DNA from: Propionibacteriales bacterium
GTDB lineage: Bacteria; Actinomycetota; Actinomycetes; Propionibacteriales; Nocardioidaceae
Direction: 5' to 3'
Length of the DNA stretch: 64,000 nucleotides
Assembly (NCBI GenBank): GCA_026392415.1
Contig: JAPLCC010000053.1
Span: forward strand, 1 to 64,000
In this document: positions 40,743 to 50,206 of the stretch, piece by piece
Numbering within the stretch: position 1 is the stretch's first letter
Layout: each line of letters begins with the position of its first letter
Notes under the pieces: model-generated
What the model saw: the letters and a program-made list of their open reading frames with translations, nothing else
Databases searched by the model: none
What the model was told of the DNA's origin: nothing
Position numbers and translations under genes: made by a program

Positions 40743-41763
40743 GGCCGAGCTCCTCCGTCAGGACCGGGTCCGTCAGGACCGGGTGGTGGCAGGCGACCTC
40801 GCGGCGGCCCTCCCGCTGCGAGGGGCCGAGGACGACCGACAGCATCGGCAGCACATCCGTGCAGTCCTCCCCGACCCGGCCGCAACGGGGCGCGAAACGG
40901 CAGCCGGCAGGGGGCCGGGCCATGTCGGGCGGGTTGCCCTCGATCGCCCGCAGCACCGTGTGTGGCGGGTGCGACAGCTGGGGGATCGACGCGAGCAATG
41001 CTTCGGTGTACGGGTGCTCGGGAGCAGCGAAGACGGGCCGCGTCTCCCCCGACTCCACCGTGCGCCCGGCGTACATGACCTGGACGCGATCGGTACGGCC
41101 GGCGACGGCTCCGAGGTCGTGGCTGACGAGCAGCATCGCCATGTTCCGCTCGGCGACGAGCGAGCCGAGCAGGTCCAGGATCTGCTTCTGGACGGTCACG
41201 TCGAGCGCCGTGGTGGGCTCGTCAGCGATGAGCAGACGAGGGTCGCAGGCGAGAGCGGTGGCGATGACGACGCGCTGCCGCATGCCTCCGGAGAGCTCGT
41301 GCGGGTATTGCGCCAGGCGCCGTGCCGGCTCGGGGATGCCGACCTGGCGCAGCAGGTCCACCGCACGTTCAGTCGCCTCGGACCTCGAGCAGCGCAGGTG
41401 CCGGCGCAGCGTCTCGGTGAGGTGGGTGCCGACGCGCTTGACCGGGTTGAGCGAGGTCATCGGGTCCTGGAAGACCATCGCCACCGCGGGTCCCCACAGC
41501 TTGCGGCGGGCAGAGGGTTTCAACGCGTGCACGTCGGTTCCTTCGAGCAGGACCTGCCCGGAGACCGTGGTCGTGGCGCCGTTCGTGATCAGGCCCATCA
41601 CACTCCGCCCGAGGACCGACTTGCCGGATCCGGACTCGCCGACCAGCCCCAGCGTCTCGCCGGCCATGAGGGAGAAGGAGACGCCGTCCACGGCGCGCAC
41701 GTCGCCGCGGGTGGTGTGGAAGACGGTGCGGAGGTCGACGACCTCCAGAAGGGGGGTGCTCAC
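40732..41763 (-). CDS. Oligopeptide/nickel-type ABC transporter ATPase (DppD-like)
   Basis: 343 residues from a GTG at 41763 that overlaps the permease stop (GTGA). Walker A GESGSGKSVLG, the Q-loop MVFQDPMTSLNPV, signature LSGGMRQRV, Walker B LLIADEPTTALDV and the C-terminal CRFAPRCGRVGEDC block are present. The much longer open frame upstream is a shadow of the permease genes. It works with the DppF-like ATPase and the two permeases of this operon. Confidence 0.94.
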   Translation of the reverse strand: MSTPLLEVVDLRTVFHTTRGDVRAVDGVSFSLMAGETLGLVGESGSGKSVLGRSVMGLITNGATTTVSGQVLLEGTDVHALKPSARRKLWGPAVAMVFQDPMTSLNPVKRVGTHLTETLRRHLRCSRSEATERAVDLLRQVGIPEPARRLAQYPHELSGGMRQRVVIATALACDPRLLIADEPTTALDVTVQKQILDLLGSLVAERNMAMLLVSHDLGAVAGRTDRVQVMYAGRTVESGETRPVFAAPEHPYTEALLASIPQLSHPPHTVLRAIEGNPPDMARPPAGCRFAPRCGRVGEDCTDVLPMLSVVLGPSQREGRREVACHHPVLTDPVLTEELGHGR

Positions 41764-42806
41764 AGCTTGGCGCTCCTCGGGTCCCAGCGCTTCTGCGCCC
41801 GCTCCCCCAACAGGTTGAAGGAGAAGACGGTCAGGAACAGGCAGATGCCGGGAACCACGACGATGAAGGGGTTCTCCTCCATCACCCCGCCCTGACCCTC
41901 CGCGATCATGTTGCCCCACGTGGGGGTGGGCTGCTCGATACCGATGCCGAGGAAGGACAGCGACGCCTCGGCGACCACGAGCACCGAGATCATCACGACG
42001 GCCAGTGACAGCACGGGCAGCACCACGTTCGGCAGCACCTCCCTGAGCAGCAACCGCATCCGGTTGGCACCGAGTGCACGCGCCGCCAGCACGTACTCGC
42101 GCTGAGCGACGGTGATCGTGTTGGCGCGGGCAAGCCGGACCATGCTCGGGATCGTCAGCAGCGAGAGCGCGAACGCGATGCTGCGGATGCTCGGGTCCAG
42201 CACGGTGCCCAGAGCGATCAGCAGGATCAGCGGCGGAACGGCGAGCAGGGCGTTCGACAGCACGCCGACGACGCGGTCGGTGGTCCCCCGTACGAAGCCG
42301 GACACCATGCCGACCAGGCCTCCGACCACGGTGCCGATCAGGACCGCCAACAGGGCGACCAGGATCGAGGTCCGCGCGCCGAAGACGGCTCGGGCCAGCA
42401 CGTCCAGGCCGTAGTTGTTGGTCCCCAGCGGGTGGTCGGCGCCCAGCCCCCCGGGTGGCGCGAAGATCGGTGCGGTCAGGCCGGCCACCGAGTCGTCGTG
42501 GTTGCCGAGCGGGAGCCAGGGTGCGAGCGCAGCCGCTCCCAGGATCAGCACCAGCCACGCCATTGCGAGCCAGAAGACGACATCGACCGGTTTGCCGCGT
42601 GCGGCCCTGGCCAGTCTGCCCAGGCCGGCGATCGCGGCGAGGATGCCGGCCACGAGCACCAGCATCCGCACCAGCGTGACGAGGACCGTCGTACCGGAGG
42701 CCCAGACGGCGAGTGCCGACCCCGCTGCAAGCAGCAGCAGGCCGGTCACGAGCAGGACGGCGCGCGTGTCACGGCGCCGGACGATGACGGGTTCAGGCGC
42801 GAGCAC
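41760..42806 (-). CDS. ABC transporter permease (DppC-like) with extra N-terminal helices
   Basis: 348 residues from GTG at 42806. The core has the DppC signature (HPLGTNNYGLDVLARAVFGARTSILVAL) and the EAA loop (REYVLAARALGANRMRLLLREVLPN). Ahead of the usual first helix are two additional hydrophobic segments (about 16-36 and 40-62), which ordinary DppC proteins lack. It overlaps the DppB-like gene by 14 bases. Confidence 0.92.
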   Translation of the reverse strand: MLAPEPVIVRRRDTRAVLLVTGLLLLAAGSALAVWASGTTVLVTLVRMLVLVAGILAAIAGLGRLARAARGKPVDVVFWLAMAWLVLILGAAALAPWLPLGNHDDSVAGLTAPIFAPPGGLGADHPLGTNNYGLDVLARAVFGARTSILVALLAVLIGTVVGGLVGMVSGFVRGTTDRVVGVLSNALLAVPPLILLIALGTVLDPSIRSIAFALSLLTIPSMVRLARANTITVAQREYVLAARALGANRMRLLLREVLPNVVLPVLSLAVVMISVLVVAEASLSFLGIGIEQPTPTWGNMIAEGQGGVMEENPFIVVVPGICLFLTVFSFNLLGERAQKRWDPRSAKL

Positions 42807-43767
42807 GGCGGGTCCTCGGGTCGAGCAGTCCGTAGGAGCGGTCGATCAGCGCGTTGCTGCCGACATAGATGACGGCGATGACGAGCACGGCTCCCTGCAC
42901 CACGGGGTAGTTGCCCTGGTTGGCGGCGTCGATGACGAGCTTGCCCATGCCGGGCAAAGCGAAGAGGTACTCGACGATCACGGTGCTGCCGACGAGGCGT
43001 CCGATGCTCAGTCCCAGCACGGTGACCAGCGAGAAGGAGGACGGTCGCAGCGCGTCGCTCACCATGACGCGCAACGGCGACATCCCGCGCGCGCGGGCGG
43101 CGAGGATGAAGTCCTCGTGCAGTGTCGTGACCAGGTCGTTGCGCAGGATCCGGGTGAACATCGCGGCCTCCATCAGCGCAATGGTCAGCGCCGGCAGGAA
43201 GGCGTGGGAGAGGTTGCCCGCCAGGCCGTCACCGGGACGCACCCACTCGTTGCGCGGAAAGATCCCGAGCGAGTTCACGAGCACCGCGATGAGGATCAGG
43301 CCGATGAGGAAGGACGGCATCGACAGCAGGGCGAAGGTGACGGCACCGATCGCGCGGTCGGCGCGCCCACCTTGGTGGTACGCCGACCACATGGCCAGCG
43401 GGAGGGCCATCGCGAGCGCCATCACCAGGCCGAGCACGGCGAGCTCGAGGCTCACGGGCAGGGCCGACGCGATCCGGTCGAGGACGGCGGTCTGCGGCGG
43501 CACCAGGGACGTGCCGAGGTCGCCGTTCAGTACGCCGCCCAGCCAGTCGGCGTACCGGGTCATCAGGGGGTCGTTGAGCCCGAGCTGCTCGCGCAGCGCG
43601 TCGTACTCGGCAGGCGTCCGGCCCTCCCCGAGCACCGCCACCGCGGGGTCACCCGGGACCAGCGACAGCAGCAGGAAGACCCCCAGGCTGACCAGGAACA
43701 GGACAGCCAACAGCTCCAGCACAGGGAGCAGGAAGCGGCGGGCCACGGAAGAAATCTCCCAGCCCAT
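42793..43767 (-). CDS. ABC transporter permease (DppB-like)
   Basis: 324 residues from the ATG at 43767, which overlaps the stop of the OYE gene (ATGA). Six transmembrane helices; family features are FLLLSLVPGDPAVAVLG near the N-terminus, LREQLGLNDPLMTRYADWLGGVLNGDLGTSL, and the EAA loop EDFILAARARGMSPLRVMVSDALRP. It forms the channel with the DppC-like partner. Confidence 0.93.
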   Translation of the reverse strand: MGWEISSVARRFLLPVLELLAVLFLVSLGVFLLLSLVPGDPAVAVLGEGRTPAEYDALREQLGLNDPLMTRYADWLGGVLNGDLGTSLVPPQTAVLDRIASALPVSLELAVLGLVMALAMALPLAMWSAYHQGGRADRAIGAVTFALLSMPSFLIGLILIAVLVNSLGIFPRNEWVRPGDGLAGNLSHAFLPALTIALMEAAMFTRILRNDLVTTLHEDFILAARARGMSPLRVMVSDALRPSSFSLVTVLGLSIGRLVGSTVIVEYLFALPGMGKLVIDAANQGNYPVVQGAVLVIAVIYVGSNALIDRSYGLLDPRTRRARA

Positions 43768-45023
43768 CAGGAAGCCGGATGTGACGCGTCCCACTCAGCG
43801 GAAGTCGGGGCGTAGCCCTCGGGCTTCCCCCACGTGGCGCTTCGGGTCGTACGGCGGTCGACGAGGACGCAGCGGGTCCCGGTGTAGTTCGTCGGCATGC
43901 ACTTGTTGCAGTGGATGCACAGCGACCGGCCCGCGGGGTCGGCCTGGAGGCGATTGACCAGGTCGGGCTCACGCAGCAGGGCGCGTGCCATCGCGACGAA
44001 ACCGAACCCGTCGGCCATCGCGGTGTCCATCACCTCACGGCCCGTGATCCCGCCGAGCAGGATCATCGGCAACTCCACCGCTGCCCGGACCTGGCGCGAG
44101 TCCTCCAGCAGGTAGCCGTCGACGTAGGGGTAGCTCTTGAGCAGGCGATGCCCGATCACCTTGACCCCGGCCTTGATCGGCTGCGGCATCACGCCGGCGA
44201 ACTCATCCAGCGGGACGTCGCCCTTGAAGAGATACATCGGATTGAGCAGGGAGCTCCCTGCAGTCATCTCCAGTGCGTCCACGGTGCCGTCGGCCTCGAG
44301 CCACTGGGCGACCGGGATCGCCTCGTCGAGCCAGAAGCCGCCCGGCACCCCGTCGTCCATGTTCATCTTCGCGACGATCGCGATCCGGTCGCCGACCGCG
44401 TCGCGGACCGCCTGCATGATCTCCCGGGCGAGGCGGGCCCGCTTGCGCAGGCTGCCGCCGTAGCCGTCGTCGCGGTGGTTGAGCTTCGGGCTCAGGAAGG
44501 CGCTGGCGAGGTAGTTGTGGCCGAGGTGGACCTCGACCGCGTCGAAACCGGCCTAGACCGCGCGGGCGGCCGCCCGAGCGTGAGCCGCGACGATCCGCTC
44601 GAGATCGGCGACCGTCGCCTCCTGCGCCCGGTTCATCGCGATCACGTTGACACGCGCGCTCGGGGCGAGTGCCGGCGACCTGTTGCCGCGAGCCTCCGCA
44701 ACGGGTCCGCCGTGTCCGATCTGCGCCGACACCGCAGCGCCCTCGGCGTGCACTGCGTCGGTGAGCGCCCGGAGCCCCGGCATCGCCTCGTCCGTCCAGA
44801 GCACCTGGTGCCGGTCGGTGCGCCCGTCCTTGTCGACAGCCAGGTAGGCGACGGTCGTCATGCCCACACCGCCCCTGGCGTAGGCGACGTGGAAGTCGAT
44901 CAGGTCCTGGGTGACCCGACCGCGGTGGCTCAGACCCTCGTAGGTCGCCGCCTTGATCGTTCGGTTACGCAGCGTGACCGGGCCCAGCCGGCCGGGCGAG
45001 AAGACGTCAGGAACGGTGGCCAT
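43767..45023 (-). pseudogene. NADH:flavin oxidoreductase (Old Yellow Enzyme family), split by an in-frame TAG
   Basis: The frame from the ATG at 45023 would give 418 residues, but codon 157 is TAG (44553-44555) between ARAAARAV and AGFDAVEVHLGHNYL, where the family normally has a glutamate. The frame is otherwise intact on both sides. The OYE barrel is recognisable (FSPGRLGPVTLRNRTIKAATYEG, QIGHGG, HNYLASAFLSPKLNHRDDGYGGS), and a cysteine cluster near the end (CIHCNKC ... GTRC) resembles the iron-sulfur site of 2,4-dienoyl-CoA reductase relatives, without their C-terminal NADPH domain. It lies two bases after an acyl-CoA synthetase gene and overlaps the permease gene, so a real stop could be polar. 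Single-base origin (GAG to TAG) is likely. Confidence 0.9.
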
Positions 45024-45024
45024 C

Positions 45025-46650
45025 TCAGAGCGCCACGGCCGTGCGGAGGACCTTGCCGGTGGCGTTGCGCGGCAGCGGGAGCGCGTCGATCCGCCAGCGC
45101 GAGGGCACCTTGTAGTGCGCGAGCTCGCGGGCGGCGTACTCCTGCAGAAGGCAGACGAGCGCCTCGACCTCGACGTCGGGGTCGACGGGAACGACGACCA
45201 CGGCCACCTCCTGCCCGAGGTCGTCGTGCGGCACCCCGAGCACGACACACTCACGAACGCCAGCGTGCTCGACGAGCACGCCCTCGACCTCGGCCGGGTA
45301 GACGTTCTCGCCACCACGGATGATCAGGTCAGAACGCCGGGCGGAGAGACGGATCCGGCCCTTCTCGTCGAAGGTCCCGATGTCACCCGTGTGCAGCCAG
45401 CGGTCTGCGTCGATCGCGGCGGCGGTGGCCTCGGGGTTCTCCCAGTAGCCGAGCATGTTGTAGGCGCTGCGGACGCAGATCTCGCCCTCCTCGCCGGCTG
45501 CCAGCACCGTGCCGAACGGGTCGCGCACCTCCATCTCGACACCGGCGATCGGCCTGCCCAGGGTGCCCGGAGCCTCCGCGAGGTCCAGCGGCGTCGCCAG
45601 GGCGACGGCCGTGCAGGACTCCGTGAGGCCGTAGCTGTCGACGAGAGCGCCGGCGAAGGGCAGATGGTTGCGCAGGCGCTCCTTGAACGCGGTGCTGGAC
45701 GGCGCGGATGCGAGCGAGAAGGCGTAGAGCGAGGAGGTGTCGTAGTCGCCGACCCTGTCGAAGTCGAGCAGCCGGTTCGCCATCGTGGGCACCGCACCCC
45801 AGTGGGTGACCCGCGCCTCCTGGACCAGCTGCAGCACCCGGGCGGGGTCGAAGGCGCCGAGGTGAAGGGCGACGGTGCTCCCGGTGGCGAGTCTCGGGAC
45901 GGTGAGGTTGTGGAGGCTGCCCACGTGGAACAGCGGCATGGCCAACAGGTAGACCTTGTCCTCGGCAGCGACCGGGTCGCCGTAGGTCGCCGCCATCGCG
46001 TCCATGCTGCGATGGAAGCCGAGCACCGAGCAGAGGTTGCGGTGCGTGTGCACCGCACCCTTCGGCCGCCCCGAGGTGCCGGAGGTGAAGAGGATGACGG
46101 CAGGGTCGTCCTCGGCGACGTCAGCCGAGGGCAACGGGGCATCGGGGTGCGCCGTGGCGAGGCGCTCGTGGTCGGGCTCGATGACCAGGACCGGGGAGCT
46201 TTCGCCGGCGTCGGTCCCGGGCAGCAGGGTCCGACGCCGCTCGTCGACGACCACCAGCGTCGGCCGGGTGAGCTCGAGGGCGTGCGCGAGCTCGCGGCCC
46301 GACCACCACGCGTTGCAGCCGACCGCGACCGCGCCGATCGACACCGTCGCCCAGAAGGTCTCGATCCAGGCCTGGGAGTTCGCCGCGGCGATGGCCACGC
46401 GGTCGCCAGGCCGGACGCCGTACTCCTCGCTCAGGGCGCGGGCGAGCGAGGAGACCCGCCGCGCGTGCTCGGCGAAGGTCAACCGACCCTCCAGCGACAC
46501 GATGTAGGTGCGGTCGCCGTACTCGACGGACGAGGCCAGCACCTCGTGCAGGGCGTGGAACCGGTCCGCGAAGACCGGGATCTTCGCGCCGAGCACCTCC
46601 TCGACGACCATCTCGGTGGCGGCAGGGTCGATCTGGATGGACTGCGTCAT
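45025..46650 (-). CDS. Acyl-CoA synthetase (AMP-binding, FadD-like)
   Basis: 541 residues from the ATG at 46650. It activates a carboxylic acid to its CoA thioester through an acyl-adenylate. The ANL motifs are complete: LFTSGTSGRPKGAVHTH (P-loop), LVDSYGLTESC, WLHTGDIGTFDEKGRIRLSARRSDLIIRGGENVYP, and the catalytic lysine in PRNATGKVLR. It is the first gene of a seven-gene operon (OYE, dppBCDF-like, amidase) and divergent from an SDR gene. Substrate could be a side-chain acid of a steroid or other terpenoid, by context only. Confidence 0.92.
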   Translation of the reverse strand: MTQSIQIDPAATEMVVEEVLGAKIPVFADRFHALHEVLASSVEYGDRTYIVSLEGRLTFAEHARRVSSLARALSEEYGVRPGDRVAIAAANSQAWIETFWATVSIGAVAVGCNAWWSGRELAHALELTRPTLVVVDERRRTLLPGTDAGESSPVLVIEPDHERLATAHPDAPLPSADVAEDDPAVILFTSGTSGRPKGAVHTHRNLCSVLGFHRSMDAMAATYGDPVAAEDKVYLLAMPLFHVGSLHNLTVPRLATGSTVALHLGAFDPARVLQLVQEARVTHWGAVPTMANRLLDFDRVGDYDTSSLYAFSLASAPSSTAFKERLRNHLPFAGALVDSYGLTESCTAVALATPLDLAEAPGTLGRPIAGVEMEVRDPFGTVLAAGEEGEICVRSAYNMLGYWENPEATAAAIDADRWLHTGDIGTFDEKGRIRLSARRSDLIIRGGENVYPAEVEGVLVEHAGVRECVVLGVPHDDLGQEVAVVVVPVDPDVEVEALVCLLQEYAARELAHYKVPSRWRIDALPLPRNATGKVLRTAVAL

Positions 46651-46750
46651 GCGGCGAGTATCGACAGCCTTGCGCCCGAGGACGCGACCGTCTCCCGGTG
46701 ACCGGGACCCGATGGATCCGGCGTCCGCAGGACCCGGGATCGTGGTCCCC

Positions 46751-47509
46751 ATGAGCACACTTCAGGGCAAGGTCGCGATCGTCACCGGTGCCGGGCAGGG
46801 GGTCGGCCAGGGCATTGCGCTCGCGCTCGCCACCGAGGGCGTTTCCGTGGCCGTCGTGGGCCGCACCGCCGCCAAGCTCGAGTCGACCTGCGACCTGCTG
46901 CGCGAGCGAGGCGTCCGCGCCGAGCCCTACGCGCTGAACCTGCTCGACACCGAGGCCATCGCGCCGCTGGTGCAGAAGGTGGTGGAGGACTTCGGCCGCC
47001 TCGACCTGCTCGTGAACAACGCGTACGACGGCGTGATGATGCCGCTGCTCGACATGAGCCTGAAGAACTTCACGAAGGGCTTCGTCTCCGGCCCGTTCGC
47101 TGCGTTCGCGTTCATGCAGGCCGCGCACCCTCACCTGGTGGCCGCCGGCGGTGGCTCCATCGTCAACCTGGTCACTTCTGCGATGGTCCGCTGGGACCCC
47201 ACGACCTACGGTGCCTACGCCGCCGCCAAGACCGCGCTGCGTTCGCTGACCCGCACCGCGGCCGTCGAGTGGGCCGCAGACGGAATCCGGGTCAACAGCA
47301 TCGCTCCGCACGCCCTCTCCCCCGGACTGAAGTGGTGGACCGAGACCAACCCCGAGGAGGCCGCGGAGTTCGTCGCCGCGATCCCGATGAAACGGATCGG
47401 TGACCCCGAGGCGGACATCGGTCGAGCGGTCGTCGCACTGGTCGGACCGGACCTCGCCTACCTGACCGGCGCGACCATCCCGCTCGACGGGGGCCAGGCG
47501 CACTTCTGA
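46751..47509 (+). CDS. SDR family oxidoreductase
   Basis: 252 residues from the ATG at 46751. Classical short-chain dehydrogenase: TGAGQGVGQGIA cofactor loop, NNAYDG, a serine in NLVTSAMV, YGAYAAAK with the catalytic Y-x3-K, and a C-terminal PLDGGQAHF. It probably oxidises or reduces a hydroxy/keto group on a CoA thioester or ring compound, judging by the divergent acyl-CoA synthetase. Confidence 0.92.
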   Translation: MSTLQGKVAIVTGAGQGVGQGIALALATEGVSVAVVGRTAAKLESTCDLLRERGVRAEPYALNLLDTEAIAPLVQKVVEDFGRLDLLVNNAYDGVMMPLLDMSLKNFTKGFVSGPFAAFAFMQAAHPHLVAAGGGSIVNLVTSAMVRWDPTTYGAYAAAKTALRSLTRTAAVEWAADGIRVNSIAPHALSPGLKWWTETNPEEAAEFVAAIPMKRIGDPEADIGRAVVALVGPDLAYLTGATIPLDGGQAHF

Positions 47510-47539
47510 GCGCGACGGTCCTGCCCCTGGCGGGTCGGA

Positions 47540-48313
47540 CTACTCGACGGTCCTGGAAGCGACGGCCTCCGCGCCACCGTCGACGTAGACGACCTGCCCC
47601 GCCATGTGGGAGTTCTCAGGTGCAATGAGCCACAGCAGGGCGTTGCCGATCACCTCGGGCTCGGCGTAGCCGTTGAGCGGCATCGGCACGGCGGCATCCA
47701 TGATCGACTTCCACTGCGGGTCGGACACCAGCTCCGCCGTCATCGGGGTGAGGACGACGCCGGGCGCGATCGCGTTCACGGCAATCCCTGCCCCGGCGAA
47801 CTCGGGGGTCACTGCGATCCGTCGCATCCAGCGGGCCAGCGCAGCCTTGGTGGAGGAGTAGATCTCGTGCGCACGTCCAGCGGCGACGGCCGCTTCCGCG
47901 GCGCCGAGCGCGGTGGACTCGTCGCCGGAGAGGCAGGCCTCGACGATCGCGGTGTCGTTCGGGTGGGTGCCGGAGATGGAGCCGACCAGGGCGACCCGGG
48001 GAGCAGAGGCAGCCGCGAGGGCCGGCTGCAGGCCGAGCACGAGGTCGACGGTGCCGAAGTAGTTGACGCTCACCTGCGGCGCACCGGCGCGGCTCAGGCC
48101 GGCACAGGTCACCAGCCCGTCCAGTCGTCCGTCGGACAGGGCGGTCACCTCGGCGATGGCCGCGGCCCGGCCGGCGGGTGTGGAGAGGTCGGCGCAGACC
48201 TCGGCGTCGTGCAGGTCGACGCCGATCACCCGATCCCCCCGATCACGCAGGAGCGCTGCAGTCGTGGCCCCGATGCCCGAGGCGGCTCCGGTCACTGCCA
48301 CGACCCGGCTCAC
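47540..48313 (-). CDS. SDR family oxidoreductase
   Basis: 257 residues from a GTG that overlaps the TetR stop (GTGA). TGAASGIGATTA cofactor loop, DLHD for NAD preference, TCAGLSRAG, a serine at LVGSISGTH, and YSSTKAA with the catalytic Y-x3-K; ends VVYVDGGAEA. The length and gapped HPNDTAIVEACLSGDESTA region resemble 3-alpha-hydroxysteroid-dehydrogenase-type SDRs, consistent with the KshA gene close by. Coupled to its likely regulator. Confidence 0.9.
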   Translation of the reverse strand: MSRVVAVTGAASGIGATTAALLRDRGDRVIGVDLHDAEVCADLSTPAGRAAAIAEVTALSDGRLDGLVTCAGLSRAGAPQVSVNYFGTVDLVLGLQPALAAASAPRVALVGSISGTHPNDTAIVEACLSGDESTALGAAEAAVAAGRAHEIYSSTKAALARWMRRIAVTPEFAGAGIAVNAIAPGVVLTPMTAELVSDPQWKSIMDAAVPMPLNGYAEPEVIGNALLWLIAPENSHMAGQVVYVDGGAEAVASRTVE

Positions 48314-48930
48314 GAGGTCACCCCGTCGTCGTACCGGGGTCCCAGGAGCAGGCGCGCGGCCAGCCGGATGTCGGCGTCCGCCTGATCGATCGTGATGACC
48401 CCGTTGAGCACGGAGACCAGGACGCCGTACCAGGTCTGTTCAGCGATCCGCACCATGCGGAAGTCCTCGTCTCCGGCCTCGTCGACGCCGAGGGCGTCGA
48501 GCAGGAGCCTGTGGAAGGCGGCATTGGCCTCGGTGTACTCGCGTCCGACCTGCAGTTGCGCGGCGTTGTTGGCCTGCAGCATCGCCGTGGCCAGCTGAGG
48601 TCGCTCCAGCATCCGGCGCCCCGCAGCGATCAGCACATCGGCGACAGCGCCGGCCCGGGTGCCGGTGTGCTCGCTCACCACCGGCGTCCCGCTGAGCCGT
48701 TGGATCTGGCTGTGCAGAACGCCCACGAAGAGGTCGGTCTTGGACGGGAAGTAGCGGTAGAGCGTGGCGATCGCGACGCCAGCCTCCTTGGCCACGTCGT
48801 TCATCTGCATCCGCTCGAGGCCGTGCTCGGCCCCGAGCTTGCTGGCGGCGCGCAGGATCCGCTGGTAGCGATCCTTCTGCTCCGGCGACGTGGGCTCGGC
48901 CGGCAGCCTGGCCTCTGCGATTCGCGGCAC
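48310..48930 (-). CDS. TetR family transcriptional regulator
   Basis: 206 residues. The N-terminal HTH is strong (RILRAASKLGAEHGLERMQMNDVAKEAGVAIATLYRYFPSKTDLFVGVL). The C-terminal ligand domain is generic. It is co-transcribed with an SDR and divergent from kshA, so it probably represses both until a steroid-derived ligand binds. The similarity of its HTH to KstR-type repressors is suggestive but I do not assign the name. Confidence 0.92.
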   Translation of the reverse strand: MPRIAEARLPAEPTSPEQKDRYQRILRAASKLGAEHGLERMQMNDVAKEAGVAIATLYRYFPSKTDLFVGVLHSQIQRLSGTPVVSEHTGTRAGAVADVLIAAGRRMLERPQLATAMLQANNAAQLQVGREYTEANAAFHRLLLDALGVDEAGDEDFRMVRIAEQTWYGVLVSVLNGVITIDQADADIRLAARLLLGPRYDDGVTS

Positions 48931-49032
48931 GGGTCTCTCCTGATGTGCTCGTGGCCCGGAACGCCGGGGTGGTTCTCCATCTTGTGCCTGCGCGCAGCCG
49001 GGGCCCCCGCAGACTACCGCTGAGTGGGACCG

Positions 49033-49065
49033 GACCGGCGGTGATCGCGCGGCCGGTCACAGACT
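49033..49065 (+). promoter_or_regulatory. Probable TetR operator and -10 of kshA
   Basis: GACCGGC (49033-49039) and GCCGGTC (49052-49058) are inverted repeats 12 bases apart. CAGACT (49060-49065) follows at once, six bases before the kshA ATG, in the leaderless position. A bound dimer here would block the promoter. Confidence 0.4.
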
Positions 49066-49071
49066 CGGGGC

Positions 49072-50205
49072 ATGACGCGCAACGACGAGATCCGGTACAT
49101 CGAGGTGGACGCGGGCCCGCGGCGGTTTGCCCGCGGCTGGCACTGTCTCGGGCTCGCCCGAGACCTCGCCGACGGCAAGCCCCACCAGGTGGCTGCCTTC
49201 GGCCAGAAGCTCGTCGTGTTCGCCGGGGCCGATGGCGGGCTCAACGTTCTCGACGCCTACTGCCGCCACATGGGCGGCGACCTCTCGCAGGGCGAGGTCA
49301 AGGGCGACGAGATCGCCTGCCCCTTCCACGACTGGCGTTGGGGCGGCGACGGCCGCTGCAAGAAGATCCCCTACGCACGCCGGGTGCCGCTCCGTGCGCG
49401 GACCGCCGCCTGGCCGACGATGGTCCAGGACGGCATGCTCTTCGTCTGGAACGACCCGGAGGGCAACGCACCGCCGGCGGATGTGACGATCCCGCGGATC
49501 CCGCAGGTCGACGACGACCGGTGGACCGACTGGATCTGGTACGAGACGGTCATCGAGGGCGCCAACTGCCGCGAGATCGTCGACAACGTCGTGGACATGG
49601 CTCACTTCTTCTACATCCACTACTCGTTCCCGACGTACTTCAAGAACGTCTTCGAGGGCACCAGTGCCTACCAGTACATGAACGGCGACGGACGCGAGGA
49701 CGTGCGACCCGCCACGCCGTCGAAGAACAACCCGGCGGTGCTGGGTACGACGTCCGTGGCCGCCTACCACGGTCCGAGCTTCATGATCGACGAGGTGACC
49801 TATCACTACGAGGACCTCGACGTGGACACGATCCTGATCAACTGCCACTACCCGATCGACGAGAACTCCTTCGTCCTGCAGTACGGGATCATCGTGGAGA
49901 AGAAGGACGGCATCTCCGACGAGGACGCCGAACTGATGGCCGCGAAGACCGGCAAGTTCATCAAGTACGGATTCGAGCAGGACGTCGCGATCTGGAAGTC
50001 CAAGGCACGCATCGACAACCCGCTGCTGTGCGAGGAGGACGGCCCCGTCTACCAGTTGCGCCGGTGGTACCAGCAGTTCTACGTCGACGCCGACGCGGTG
50101 ACGCCGGAGATGACCGACCGCTTCGAGTTCGAGATCGACACCACCCGTCCCAACGAGGCCTGGCGCGCCGAGGTCGAGCAGAACCTCGCCGCCCGGCACG
50201 GCTGA
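49072..50205 (+). CDS. kshA: 3-ketosteroid 9-alpha-hydroxylase oxygenase component (Rieske)
   Basis: 377 residues. With a reductase (KshB), KshA hydroxylates C9 of androstadienedione-type steroids, opening ring B. The Rieske cluster is C64-x-H66 ... C83-x2-H86 in YCRHMGGDLSQGEVKGDEIACPFHDWRWGG. The catalytic iron site is in EIVDNVVDMAHFFYIH. The text WIEG-like VIEGANCREIVDN, TYFKNVFEG, RRWYQQFYVD and MTDRFEFEIDTT closely follow known KshA proteins. No KshB gene is in the window. It is followed by a small cysteine protein and an SDR in a likely operon. Confidence 0.9.
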   Translation: MTRNDEIRYIEVDAGPRRFARGWHCLGLARDLADGKPHQVAAFGQKLVVFAGADGGLNVLDAYCRHMGGDLSQGEVKGDEIACPFHDWRWGGDGRCKKIPYARRVPLRARTAAWPTMVQDGMLFVWNDPEGNAPPADVTIPRIPQVDDDRWTDWIWYETVIEGANCREIVDNVVDMAHFFYIHYSFPTYFKNVFEGTSAYQYMNGDGREDVRPATPSKNNPAVLGTTSVAAYHGPSFMIDEVTYHYEDLDVDTILINCHYPIDENSFVLQYGIIVEKKDGISDEDAELMAAKTGKFIKYGFEQDVAIWKSKARIDNPLLCEEDGPVYQLRRWYQQFYVDADAVTPEMTDRFEFEIDTTRPNEAWRAEVEQNLAARHG

Positions 50206-50206
50206 T

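Noticed and set aside
46751..48313. A duplicated SDR pair from recent duplication
   Set aside because: The two proteins have different cofactor loops and catalytic contexts and lie in opposite orientations, so they are unrelated members of a large family.
48310..48930. Naming the TetR regulator kstR
   Set aside because: The HTH resembles many TetR proteins and I see no KstR-type operator motif; proximity to kshA is not enough.
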